The notes under the pieces: model-generated
Told to the model about the DNA's origin: nothing
The model's database searches: none
What the model saw: the letters and a program-made list of their open reading frames with translations, nothing else
NCBI GenBank assembly: GCA_036269135.1
Contig: DATASQ010000003.1
Span: forward strand, 44,712 to 108,711
Source of the DNA: Palsa-343 sp036269135
GTDB taxonomy: Bacteria > Acidobacteriota > Terriglobia > Terriglobales > Acidobacteriaceae
Direction of reading: 5' to 3'
DNA: 64,000 nucleotides
Part shown: positions 1-7,609 of the stretch, in pieces
Position numbering within the stretch: position 1 is the stretch's first letter
How the letters are laid out: each line of letters begins with the position of its first letter
Position numbers and translations under genes: made by a program

Positions 1-66
1 ATTTACCAGAGCCACCCCACCGACGACGCGGGCCAGGCGAAGCCGGAGCCGCAGAAGCCGCAGTAG
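1..66 (+). CDS. 3' end of an upstream gene (partial)
   Basis: Frame 1 is open from the first base and ends at TAG 64-66, giving 21 residues ending DAGQAKPEPQKPQ, a Pro/Lys/Gln-rich hydrophilic tail. It points the same way as the helicase that follows about 90 bp later. The fragment is too short to assign to a family; a Pro-rich tail is common in exported or membrane-anchored proteins, but that is only a guess. It could also be chance, since the stretch is short and GC-rich. Confidence 0.4.
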   Translation: MYQSHPTDDAGQAKPEPQKPQ

Positions 67-117
67 GGGGCCGGTAGTCTGTAGCCGGTAGCCCGCAGCC
101 TGGGGGCGGGCCGGCGG
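67..117. repeat. Degenerate GCCGGTAG-type intergenic repeat
   Basis: The gap before the helicase holds imperfect copies of the CCGGTAG unit (GCCGGTAG, CTGTAGCCGGTAG, CCCGCAGCC) followed by GGGCCGGCGG. The same unit occurs as a clean tandem array after the helicase at 2211-2245, so this gene is bracketed by related repeats. Confidence 0.5.
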
Positions 118-155
118 TACCGGGGTTTTTCCACGGGAAGCGATGCAGCGGAGTT

Positions 156-2231
156 GTGTCCGCGACCCGCTATTCTGAAGAGGCCGTGTCCTCGACCCCA
201 CCAACGCTCTCGGGCCTGCCTTCGCTGCATGATTTTTTTGCGCCAGGGGGCGTTTTGTCGCGCTCGAGCCTGCCGTATGAGTTTCGGCGGGGCCAGCTGG
301 AGATGGCGCAGGCGGTGGAGCGCGCGTTCACGGACCGTCGTCACCTGATTGTTGAAGCGGGGACGGGGACGGGGAAGACGCTGGCCTATCTGCTGCCGGC
401 GCTGCGGCAGTGTGCGACGACCGGGCAGCGGGTGATTATCTCAACGGGCACGAAGAATCTGCAGGAGCAGCTGTTCTTCAAGGATGTGCCCTTTCTGGAG
501 TCGCTGCTGGGACCGCTGCGGGTCTGTTACATGAAGGGGCGGGCGAACTATTTGTGCCGGCACAAACTGTTTGCGCTGCGGAGCCAGCCGATTTTGTCGG
601 GGCTGGAGGAGATTTCGCAGTACCAGGCGATCGCGGAGTGGGAGAAGACGACGGAGACGGGGGATCGGGCGGAGATCGACGACTTGCCCGAGGCGAGCGC
701 ACTGTGGTCAAAGCTGGATGCGCGGAGCGAGGCCTGCCTGGGGCAGACGTGTCCGGACTACGGGCAGTGCTTCGTCACCGAAATGCGGCGGAAGGCGATG
801 GAGAGCGATGTGGTGATCGTGAATCACCATCTGTTCTTCGCGGATCTGGCTGTTCGGCAGCAGGCGGGCGGGGCTCCCGATGCGGGGGTGCTGCCGGAAG
901 CCGGGGTGGTGATTTTCGACGAGGCGCACGAGCTGGAAGATGTGGCGTCGAGCTACTTCGGGATCAGCCTGAGCAATGTGCGGTTCGAGGAGCTGGCGCG
1001 GGATATCGAGACGCTGCTGCGCGGCGCGGGCGAGCTGAAGGCAGAGGTGCTGACGGCAGCGGCGATGATCCGGGAGCGGGCGCGGCTGTTCTTTTCAGCG
1101 TTGCCGACACGCGTGAGCGGACGCGTTGGCGGCGCCGAAGCCAGATACGAAAGCAAATACGAAACGCGGGGCGGCGAAGGGCGGATGCCGTTCACGAATC
1201 GCGAGGAATTTCTGGAGGCGCAGGGGGATGTCTACCTGGGGCTGCTGAATGCGCTGCACCGGATGGAAGGCGAACTGGAGCGCCTGAAGAAGGCGGAAGA
1301 AGCGCAGCCGCTGCGCCGGCGCTCGGGCATGGTGCGGGAGCAGCTGAAGTTCCTGATGGAGTCGCAGGACCGGAATACGGTTTTTTGGCTGGAGCGGCGG
1401 AGTGGGCGGCAGATGAGCACGCATTTGCAGGCGACGCCGATTGACGTTTCGGATCTGCTGCGGGAGCTGCTGTTCGAGAATTATCCCAGTGTGGTGCTGA
1501 CCTCGGCGACGCTGACGGTGCAGGGCGGGTTTACGCATATTCGCAAGCGGCTGGGGCTGGACGAGTCGCGAGAGCTGGTAGTGCCGTCGCATTTCCAGTA
1601 CGCGCGGCAGGCGCTGCTGTATTTGCCGCCGGAGATGCCGGATCCGCGCGAACCGAACTTTCAGGACGAAGCGGCGCGGCGGATGCGGCGGGTGCTGGAG
1701 ATCACGCGGGGGCGAGCCTTTTGCCTGTTCACGAGCTATCAGCAGATGCGGGAGATGTACGAACGGCTGCTGATCGAGGTGGGTTATCCGCTGCTGCTGC
1801 AGGGAACGGCTCCGCGGAAGGCGCTGCTGGAGGAGTTTCGGGCGACGCCGAACGCGGTGCTGTTTGGGACGTCGAGTTTCTGGCAGGGCGTGGATGTGCA
1901 GGGCGAGGCGCTGAGCTGCGTGATCGTGGATCGGCTGCCGTTTGCGGTGCCGACCGATCCGGTGGTGCAGGCGCGGATGCGGGCGATCGAAGAGGCGGGA
2001 GGGAGTCCGTTCTTTGAGTACCAGGTGCCTTCGGCGGTGATCACGCTGAAGCAGGGATTTGGGCGGCTGATCCGGTCGCTGGACGATCGCGGTGTGTTGA
2101 TGCTGCTGGATCCGCGGCTGGAGCGGCAACGGTATGGGAGGGTGTTTCTGGAGAGCCTGCCGCCGTACCGGATCACGCAGAACATCGGGGATGTGGAAGC
2201 CTTCTTTGAGCCGGTAGCCGGTAGCCGGTAG
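156..2231 (+). CDS. ATP-dependent DNA helicase, DinG/XPD-like Fe-S superfamily 2
   Basis: Predicted 5'-3' DNA helicase that uses ATP to unwind damaged or structured DNA. The 691-residue protein has Walker A GTGTGKT near residue 70, a DEAH box near 255 and C-terminal motifs including GTSSFWQGVDV and the QGFGRLIR arginine-finger region. Four cysteines (about residues 134, 194, 199 and 205) lie between motifs I and II, exactly where XPD/DinG enzymes bind a 4Fe-4S cluster, so the cluster is probably present. The start is GTG at 156; the 113-residue antisense frame over the 5' end is a shadow. The last codons and the TAG stop are supplied by the CCGGTAG tandem repeat, so the C-terminus (EPVAGSR) may vary between strains. 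No exonuclease domain is seen, which argues against the long DinG-exonuclease form. Confidence 0.93.
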   Translation: MSATRYSEEAVSSTPPTLSGLPSLHDFFAPGGVLSRSSLPYEFRRGQLEMAQAVERAFTDRRHLIVEAGTGTGKTLAYLLPALRQCATTGQRVIISTGTKNLQEQLFFKDVPFLESLLGPLRVCYMKGRANYLCRHKLFALRSQPILSGLEEISQYQAIAEWEKTTETGDRAEIDDLPEASALWSKLDARSEACLGQTCPDYGQCFVTEMRRKAMESDVVIVNHHLFFADLAVRQQAGGAPDAGVLPEAGVVIFDEAHELEDVASSYFGISLSNVRFEELARDIETLLRGAGELKAEVLTAAAMIRERARLFFSALPTRVSGRVGGAEARYESKYETRGGEGRMPFTNREEFLEAQGDVYLGLLNALHRMEGELERLKKAEEAQPLRRRSGMVREQLKFLMESQDRNTVFWLERRSGRQMSTHLQATPIDVSDLLRELLFENYPSVVLTSATLTVQGGFTHIRKRLGLDESRELVVPSHFQYARQALLYLPPEMPDPREPNFQDEAARRMRRVLEITRGRAFCLFTSYQQMREMYERLLIEVGYPLLLQGTAPRKALLEEFRATPNAVLFGTSSFWQGVDVQGEALSCVIVDRLPFAVPTDPVVQARMRAIEEAGGSPFFEYQVPSAVITLKQGFGRLIRSLDDRGVLMLLDPRLERQRYGRVFLESLPPYRITQNIGDVEAFFEPVAGSR

Positions 2232-2280
2232 CCGGTAGCCGGTAGCCGGGAGCTCGGAGCTGGGAGCTTGGAGCTGGGAG
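2211..2280. repeat. CCGGTAG 7-bp tandem repeat with degenerate GGAGCT tail
   Basis: Five perfect head-to-tail copies of CCGGTAG occupy 2211-2245, then the array decays into GGAGCT/GGGAGC units to about 2280. The first three copies are translated as the end of the helicase and contribute its TAG stop at 2229-2231. A related degenerate block lies upstream of the gene at 67-117. Confidence 0.85.
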
Positions 2281-2543
2281 CATCCACGCACAGAGAACAG
2301 GAAGACAGCCAGTTGCCGGTAAACGGCAGCGGTGGACGCTTCGATGCGCCAACCGGGTCCCAACTGCGCCAAACGACGCAGAGCGTTCGGTTGTGTGACG
2401 CAGCGCACAGAGGGTTGTGACGCAGGTTGCAATCCGGTCTCATACGCCGAGCCTTTGTGCTTTCAATCACATGCGATTTCAGAGGAGTTTGGCACGCCCC
2501 GTGCAATATGTCCGGGCATCCAGCAATCCCCAGGAGAATGACA
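2281..2543 (+). promoter_or_regulatory. Upstream region of the CRP/FNR gene, with a CRP-like site
   Basis: This gap contains no convincing gene. It holds TGTGACGCAGCGCACA at 2394-2409, which fits the CRP pattern TGTGA-N6-TCACA with one mismatch in the right half. A perfect repeat of the first 10 bases (TGTGACGCAG) lies at 2416-2425, 22 bp or about two helical turns downstream. It sits about 135 bp before the CRP/FNR-family gene, so autoregulation is plausible. The assignment rests on motif resemblance only. Confidence 0.4.
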
Positions 2544-3242
2544 ATGGAACGAAGCAACGGTTGTCAGGAATGCACGGCGCGCGGCAAACACCTCTTCTGC
2601 AGCATGGAAAATTCGTCGCTCGAGAAGTTCGACTGCATCGGAACGCCGGTCCAGTTCGGGAGCGGGGCGATCATCTTCCGCGAGGGTGACAACTGCGGAT
2701 CGGTGCACGTTCTTTGTTCGGGGCGGGTGAAGCTGTCGGCGACGAGCCGCGAAGGCCGCACGCTGATCCTGAAGATCGCGCGGGCCGGGGAAGTGCTGGG
2801 GCTGTCGGCAGCGCTGGCCAACCAGCCATTCGAAGTAACGGCAGAGACCGTGGAGCCGTGCCGGATGAAGACGATCCGGCGGCAGGCGCTGATTGATTTT
2901 CTGGATCGGACACCCGATGCCAGCATGCGGGCGGCGCGTTGCGTGGCGCAGGAATATAAAGCAGCTTTCAGTGAAGTGCGCCGGCTGGCATTGCCGGCAA
3001 CGGCATCCGGGCGGGTGGCGAACCTGCTGCTCGACTGGAGCCGGGAACAGGCGCCGGAGAATGCACCGAAGGGTCGCTGCATGATGCCGCTGACGCATGA
3101 AGAGATCGCATCGATGACCGCCACAACGCGCGAGACGGTAACGCGGGTGCTCGGCCAGCTGAAGCGGGACAACCTGATTCAGATTCACGGAGCCGCCCTG
3201 ACGGTCCTGCAACCCCAGGCGCTGGAAAGGCTCGCAGTTTAG
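2544..3242 (+). CDS. CRP/FNR-family transcriptional regulator
   Basis: Cytoplasmic transcription factor of 232 residues. I chose ATG 2544 because AGGAG at 2532-2536 sits 7 bases upstream; ATG 2538 is too close and the frame back to 2427 has no signal. The N-terminus has Cys7-x2-Cys10-x8-Cys19, which resembles but does not match the FNR cluster spacing. A cyclic-nucleotide-binding-like beta roll follows (about 30-130, GSGAIIFREGD and FCSGRVKLS-type strands), then a winged helix-turn-helix near the C-terminus (LTHEEIASMTATTRETVTRV). It could sense oxygen, redox state or another small ligand; the sequence alone does not decide. A strong terminator follows at 3328. Confidence 0.9.
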   Translation: MERSNGCQECTARGKHLFCSMENSSLEKFDCIGTPVQFGSGAIIFREGDNCGSVHVLCSGRVKLSATSREGRTLILKIARAGEVLGLSAALANQPFEVTAETVEPCRMKTIRRQALIDFLDRTPDASMRAARCVAQEYKAAFSEVRRLALPATASGRVANLLLDWSREQAPENAPKGRCMMPLTHEEIASMTATTRETVTRVLGQLKRDNLIQIHGAALTVLQPQALERLAV

Positions 3243-3249
3243 AACGAGC

Positions 3250-3275
3250 GCGTTCACGAACACGCGGGTGAACGC
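3250..3275. other. Inverted repeat after the CRP/FNR gene
   Basis: GCGTTCAC (3250-3257) and GTGAACGC (3268-3275) form an 8-bp perfect stem with a 10-base loop, 8 bases after the stop codon. It lacks a T-tract and may be a 3' mRNA stabiliser or a weak terminator ahead of the stronger one at 3328. Confidence 0.45.
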
Positions 3276-3327
3276 ACTTAGCCCTCCCCCGAAGCTCTAA
3301 AGTTTTCTTTGTAACCTGCATTTCTTC

Positions 3328-3358
3328 GAGGCGGCCGCGAGGCTGCCTCTTCTTTTTT
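3328..3358 (+). terminator. Rho-independent terminator of the CRP/FNR gene
   Basis: GAGGCGGCC (3328-3336), loop GCGA, and GGCTGCCTC (3341-3349) pair at 8 of 9 positions and are followed by TTCTTTTTT. It ends transcription of the regulator just before the convergent hydrolase gene. Confidence 0.75.
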
Positions 3359-3369
3359 GGCGGCGGCGG

Positions 3370-4431
3370 CTAACGGCTGGCGGGATGCAGGGATCGCAGG
3401 AAGAAGTTCGCCATGATGCGGTCGGCTTCTTTCGACTCAGGGAGATTGGGGTTGTTCCAGAAGGCGTGCGGAAGGGCATCGAAGAGCACCATCTGGGTAT
3501 TGTGGTTGCCGGCGCGGAGAAAAGCGCGCTGCAGATTGGCGGTGCCGCTGAGGAGCAGATCGCGGCCGCTGGTGATGAAGAGAGTGGGGGGCATGTTGCG
3601 GAGGTCGGCGAAGACGGGCGACAGGACAGGGTCGGTCAGGCTGGTGGAGCCGACGTATTCCGAGTCGTGATCGTTGGGCGAAGGCGGCTCGAGATGGCCG
3701 GAGAGTCCGTTGAGGGCATACATGGCGATGGAGTCGCCCATCCGGGAGAAGTCGCCCATGCCGGAGAAGATACCGAGAGCGCCGGGCAGCGGCAGGTGGA
3801 GCTGACGCAGCTTGACGGCCACTTCGGGAGTGAGGATGGCTCCGGCAGAGGTGCCGTAGATGGCGATGTGCGACGGCTTGTACGTTTTGAGGAGTTCCTT
3901 ATAGACGGAGACAACGTCGTCGAGGCCGGCGGGGAAGGGATGTTCGGGCGCGAGGCGGTAAAGGACGGCGACGACCTTCATCCGGGTGAGATTGGCCATG
4001 GGGATGGTTTCGGTCCAGGAGCCGGAGTCGGAGTTGAATCCGCCGCCGTGGATGTTGAGGAGGACGTGGTCGGGATCCATATTGGCGACGGGCATGATGA
4101 GGCGGACGGGCACCCCGGCGATGGTGCTTTCAGAACGATGGACGGGATAGAGCTGCGCCGAGACATCGCCGGCGTGGTTCTGCCAGACGTCAGTGCCGTG
4201 GCGGCGCTGAGCGAGCGACTGCGGAATGTTTGCGTCGGAGGTGGGACGGGCCAGCATGGCTCTCGCTTCCGGGCTGAGATCCGGTGGGATCGGCACGACG
4301 CGCGTGATGTGGGCGGCGCCCTGGGGATCGATATAGCTGGTATCCGCATTGGGGGCCTGCGCGGCGGTGGTGCCCTGCTGGGCGAAGGCGGACGCAGACA
4401 GAAGAAGCAGCGAAGCGACGAGAGCTTTCAT
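3370..4431 (-). CDS. Secreted alpha/beta hydrolase (hormone-sensitive-lipase-like esterase)
   Basis: Predicted exported esterase of 353 residues. It starts with a typical signal peptide (MKALVASLLLLSASAFAQQ). The fold is alpha/beta-hydrolase-3: HGGGF oxyanion-hole motif in the first half, nucleophile elbow GTSAGA, a likely catalytic Asp in TSGRDLLL, and His in LPHAFW near the C-terminus. The start ATG at 4431 is preceded by a G-rich stretch serving as ribosome site. It is convergent with the CRP/FNR gene and downstream of the GH27 gene on the same strand, but a terminator at 4498-4517 separates them, so it is probably transcribed alone. Substrate unknown: short acyl esters or deacetylation of plant polymers are both possible. 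Confidence 0.88.
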   Translation of the reverse strand: MKALVASLLLLSASAFAQQGTTAAQAPNADTSYIDPQGAAHITRVVPIPPDLSPEARAMLARPTSDANIPQSLAQRRHGTDVWQNHAGDVSAQLYPVHRSESTIAGVPVRLIMPVANMDPDHVLLNIHGGGFNSDSGSWTETIPMANLTRMKVVAVLYRLAPEHPFPAGLDDVVSVYKELLKTYKPSHIAIYGTSAGAILTPEVAVKLRQLHLPLPGALGIFSGMGDFSRMGDSIAMYALNGLSGHLEPPSPNDHDSEYVGSTSLTDPVLSPVFADLRNMPPTLFITSGRDLLLSGTANLQRAFLRAGNHNTQMVLFDALPHAFWNNPNLPESKEADRIMANFFLRSLHPASR

Positions 4432-4757
4432 GGAGATCCCCCCGAGATGGAAACTGAAGGCGGAAGGATAGCAGAGGAAAGGCGCAGAAAAGCGAAAGGC
4501 CCGCTTTCCAGCGGGCCCGCTTCAGAGGCTAAGGAGGGGTAGTCGGGGGTCGAATGAGGATTCCCGCAGTTGTTACGCCGCAGGCAAATACAGGAAGAGA
4601 CTGTTACAACCAGGTAGGTTGGAAACGTCTGAAGTCGCCTCTGGTGTTGTTTGTATAGATGCCGGAAAGGGCGGGAAGTTGGCTGAAACGCGAAAAAATT
4701 ATCGCAAGGCGATATGTCGTCTGGATTCAGGGAAATAGCTCGCACAGGGGGCGGACA
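4432..4757. other. Intergenic region between hydrolase and GH27 genes
   Basis: No gene is apparent. It holds the minus-strand terminator at 4498-4517 and the putative promoter region of the hydrolase. I see no operator palindrome of the LacI kind found elsewhere in the window. Confidence 0.6.
4498..4517 (-). terminator. Rho-independent terminator downstream of GH27 gene
   Basis: GGCCCGCT (4498-4505), loop TTCC, AGCGGGCC (4510-4517) is a perfect 8-bp stem. On the minus strand it is followed by TTTCGCTTTTCT, so it terminates leftward transcription from the alpha-galactosidase gene. Confidence 0.75.
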
Positions 4758-6134
4758 TTATGGATGCTCCACTTTATAGAGGGCCGAGGCATGCGGCGAG
4801 AGGCGGACTTCGATGTGGTCCACGCGGCCGAGCTCCTGGCGCTTCCAGAGATCGCGGATGGGTCGCTTGCCGAAGGGGTAGCCGAGATCGTCCCAGGAGA
4901 GGTTGACGTCCTGGGTCGTATCCGCGAGGTTGAAGACGGCGACGTCATCGCCGCTTTGCTGAGGGGCGGAGGCCATCCAGACGATCAGGTTTCCTTTCTG
5001 GATCACCGGGCGGTTGTTTTCGGAGTACTGGTCGACGTCGAGGACTTCCGGATCGGTGATGGCGTCTTCGGTAGGCGCGTCCATTTTGAGCAGATTGGCG
5101 CCGATGAAGAGAGGAGAGCGTGAGATGGACCAGAGGGTGACGAGGGTGCGCAGTTCGTCGGTGGTGAGGCGAGAGTGGCGAGGCTGGCCCCAGCCGGGTG
5201 TGGGCCCAAGGTAGCCGATGGGCAGCATGTCGGGATCGGGCCAGTGGCCGGGGCCGGAATAGGGCTGCCAGGCGGCGATCAGGGGGAACTGATTTTTTAA
5301 TGACTGCGGGAAGGCCGGGGCATTTGCGGGTTTGGACCAGAGATCCCACAGGTCGTCGGAGATGCGCCAGAGTTGCGCGTTGCGGACGACGTCGTCGGCG
5401 TTGGCGAGCGGGGTAGGGCCGGGAGAGAGGCTGAGGACAATGGGGCGGCCGCTCTGATCGAGGGCATGGCGGAGCATGTGAATTTCGCCGGCCTGATAGG
5501 GGTTGGAGATGCAGTCGACTTTGAGGTAGTCGACGCCCCATTTTGCGTAGAGATCGGCGACAGCGTCGTAGTAATCCTGAGCGGCCTTGTTGTTCCGCAG
5601 GCCGTAATTGTCGGAATTCCAGGAGCAGGTATTGCTGGTGTCAGCGGCATCGGCGGCGTGGAAGTGCGAGCCGGGGACAGGCAGGTTCTGCTGGACGGCT
5701 TGCCGCGGGATGCCGTGGATGATGTGGATGCCGAAGCGGAGGCCCTGCGCGTGGACCCAGTCGGCGAGGGGGCGAAAGCCTTGGCCGTTGGCGGCGGAAG
5801 GGAAGCGATCGACGGCAGGCAGGTAGAGGCCACGGTCGGACAGGGTGTAGTCCTGATGGCCGGTGGGGTTCTCGGGATGCTGGGCGAACCAGCCTTCGTC
5901 GATGACGACGTACTGCCAGCCGTAACGCTGGAGGTGATTGTGGAACCAGGTGACGGTGTCGCGAAACTGCTGCTCGTTGATGGTCATGCCCCAGGAATCC
6001 CAGCTGTTCCAGCCCATGGGGGGAGTCTGGGCGACCACGCTCATGTCGTGGCGACGAGCGGGGCGGGCTGCGATGGCGACTACGAGGAAAGCCAGAAGAA
6101 GGGGAAGGAAAAATCGGAGTGCGCTTTTGCGCAT
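4758..6134 (-). CDS. Alpha-galactosidase-like glycoside hydrolase family 27
   Basis: Secreted retaining glycosidase, 458 residues, expected to remove terminal alpha-D-galactosyl (or beta-L-arabinopyranosyl or related) residues from plant oligosaccharides. An uncleaved hydrophobic N-terminus (FFLPLLLAFLVVAIAARPA) is a signal peptide. GH27 landmarks are TPPMGWNSWDSWG at the start of the barrel, VVIDEGWF, the nucleophile aspartate in YLKVDCIS, and the likely acid/base aspartate in RISDDLWD. A C-terminal beta-sandwich with FNLADTTQDVNLSWDDLG follows. The length fits the family. It is divergent from ispD and transcribed as a single gene ending in a strong terminator. Galactosidase specificity is family-based inference. 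Confidence 0.9.
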   Translation of the reverse strand: MRKSALRFFLPLLLAFLVVAIAARPARRHDMSVVAQTPPMGWNSWDSWGMTINEQQFRDTVTWFHNHLQRYGWQYVVIDEGWFAQHPENPTGHQDYTLSDRGLYLPAVDRFPSAANGQGFRPLADWVHAQGLRFGIHIIHGIPRQAVQQNLPVPGSHFHAADAADTSNTCSWNSDNYGLRNNKAAQDYYDAVADLYAKWGVDYLKVDCISNPYQAGEIHMLRHALDQSGRPIVLSLSPGPTPLANADDVVRNAQLWRISDDLWDLWSKPANAPAFPQSLKNQFPLIAAWQPYSGPGHWPDPDMLPIGYLGPTPGWGQPRHSRLTTDELRTLVTLWSISRSPLFIGANLLKMDAPTEDAITDPEVLDVDQYSENNRPVIQKGNLIVWMASAPQQSGDDVAVFNLADTTQDVNLSWDDLGYPFGKRPIRDLWKRQELGRVDHIEVRLSPHASALYKVEHP

Positions 6135-6231
6135 GAGGTCAGCCTCGCAGGTACGCGGAAGGATCGCGGATTTTCTATCCTAAACACGCTACACCCGGAG
6201 GTGGGTGCGGGTGCGATATACTCCTCTTTCT

Positions 6232-6951
6232 ATGCGGGTATCCGTGATTTTGCCAGCAGCCGGTCTGGGCACGCGCATGACGCCGGGCCACACGTCGCAT
6301 GCCGCCCCCAAGCAGTTTCTGGAGCTGGCGGGAAAGCCGATTCTGATTCGCACCCTGGAGGCGTTCGCAGGGGTGCAGGAAGTCTCCGAGCTGGTGGTGG
6401 CGGTGCGCGCCACGGAGATGGAGCGGCTGACGGCCCATATTTTCGAGCATGGGTTCGCCGAACGGGTGCGAGTGGTGGAAGGCGGCGATACGCGGCAGGA
6501 GAGCGTGTGCAACGCGATGAAGTCGCTGGACTGCGAGGCGGAGGACATCGTTCTGGTGCACGATGCGGTGCGGCCGCTGATTGAGCCGGCGGTGATCCGG
6601 CGGGTGATTGAGGCGGTGGAGAAGCACAGTGCCGCTATTGTGGGGCTGCCGGCGCTGGACACGATCAAGCAGGTGGAGCGGACGGCGGACGGGGCGATTA
6701 TTACGGCCACGATTCCGCGGGAGTACATCGTGCAGGCGCAGACGCCGCAGGGCTTCCGGTACGGATTGCTGCGGAAGGTGCTGGCCGAAGCCGAGGCGGA
6801 CGGGTTTGTCGGGACCGACGAGGCGAGCGTGGCGGAGCGGGCCGGGATCCAGGTATTTGTGGTTGCGGGAGCGCCATCGAATTTGAAGATCACACAGCCG
6901 GGGGATCTGGAGTTGGCAGAGTTCTATCTGGCGCAGCGCGGCGAGGGATAG
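6232..6951 (+). CDS. ispD: 2-C-methyl-D-erythritol 4-phosphate cytidylyltransferase
   Basis: Third enzyme of the MEP isoprenoid pathway: MEP plus CTP gives CDP-methylerythritol and pyrophosphate. The 239-residue protein shows the cytidylyltransferase signature LPAAGLGTRM at residues 6-15, PKQFLELAGKPIL, VHDAVRPL, TPQGFRYG and TDEASVAE, all in the expected order. I chose ATG 6232 because the nucleotide-binding loop then starts at the normal distance from the N-terminus; the upstream in-frame GTG at 6205 would add nine residues with no family counterpart. There is no clear Shine-Dalgarno sequence (upstream is CTCCTCTTTCT). It precedes ispF by 52 bp, the common MEP gene pairing. Confidence 0.95.
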   Translation: MRVSVILPAAGLGTRMTPGHTSHAAPKQFLELAGKPILIRTLEAFAGVQEVSELVVAVRATEMERLTAHIFEHGFAERVRVVEGGDTRQESVCNAMKSLDCEAEDIVLVHDAVRPLIEPAVIRRVIEAVEKHSAAIVGLPALDTIKQVERTADGAIITATIPREYIVQAQTPQGFRYGLLRKVLAEAEADGFVGTDEASVAERAGIQVFVVAGAPSNLKITQPGDLELAEFYLAQRGEG

Positions 6952-7003
6952 GACGCTTGCAATCGCGTCCGCCTGATATACCCTGAATGGACACGGAATC
7001 GCA

Positions 7004-7609
7004 ATGGACATCCGCATCGGTTACGGCTGGGACTCGCACGCATTCAAGCCGGGCGTGCCGCTGAAAATTGGCGGGATCCACATTGAGCATCCGGAGGGCC
7101 TGGCGGGCCACTCGGATGGCGATGTTCTGCTGCATGCGCTGACCGACGCTCTGCTGGGCGCCGTTTCCGCCGGCGATATCGGGAGCTTCTTTCCCCCGGG
7201 CGATCCGCGCTGGAAGGATGCGGATTCGACTATCTTTCTGAACCTGGCGATGGAAGAGATACAAAACGCCGGTTATCGCGTGGTGAACGTGGATTCGACT
7301 TTGGTGTTGAATGCTCCGAAGATCGGGCCCATCGCAGGCGAGATGCGGGAGCGGGTGGCGGATTTGCTGGGGGTTGTGCCTTCGAATGTGGGCATCAAGG
7401 CCAAGACGCCGGAAGGGCTGGGCACGGACCACGTGGCCCAGGCGCACGCCGTGGTGTTGCTGGAGCGGATCGAAGATCCGAATGAGTTGCAGACGATGTC
7501 GGCGGTGATGCAGAGCCAGCGCGAACTGGAGGATGTGGTGCGCGACCTGGTGAGCCAGGTGCACGGCGTCGCAGGGAAGCCGCCCTTCGACACGGAGGAC
7601 ATTACCTAA
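7004..7609 (+). CDS. ispF: 2-C-methyl-D-erythritol 2,4-cyclodiphosphate synthase with C-terminal extension
   Basis: Converts CDP-methylerythritol 2-phosphate to the cyclic diphosphate, releasing CMP (MEP pathway). Metal ligands appear as Asp10 and His12 in GYGWDSHAF and His44 in VLLHALTD; AGHSDGD and KAKTPEGLG are further family motifs. The usual protein is about 155-165 residues, while this one has 201: the last roughly 38 residues (from about ERIEDPNELQ) form a hydrophilic extension of unknown role. It probably forms an operon with ispD. Its stop codon overlaps the convergent metallo-hydrolase gene by 4 bp. Confidence 0.94.
   Translation: MDIRIGYGWDSHAFKPGVPLKIGGIHIEHPEGLAGHSDGDVLLHALTDALLGAVSAGDIGSFFPPGDPRWKDADSTIFLNLAMEEIQNAGYRVVNVDSTLVLNAPKIGPIAGEMRERVADLLGVVPSNVGIKAKTPEGLGTDHVAQAHAVVLLERIEDPNELQTMSAVMQSQRELEDVVRDLVSQVHGVAGKPPFDTEDIT

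Noticed and set aside
1095..2557. Long minus-strand frames over the helicase gene
   Set aside because: Arg/Pro/Gln-rich composition typical of antisense reading in high-G+C genes; the plus strand carries clear helicase motifs.
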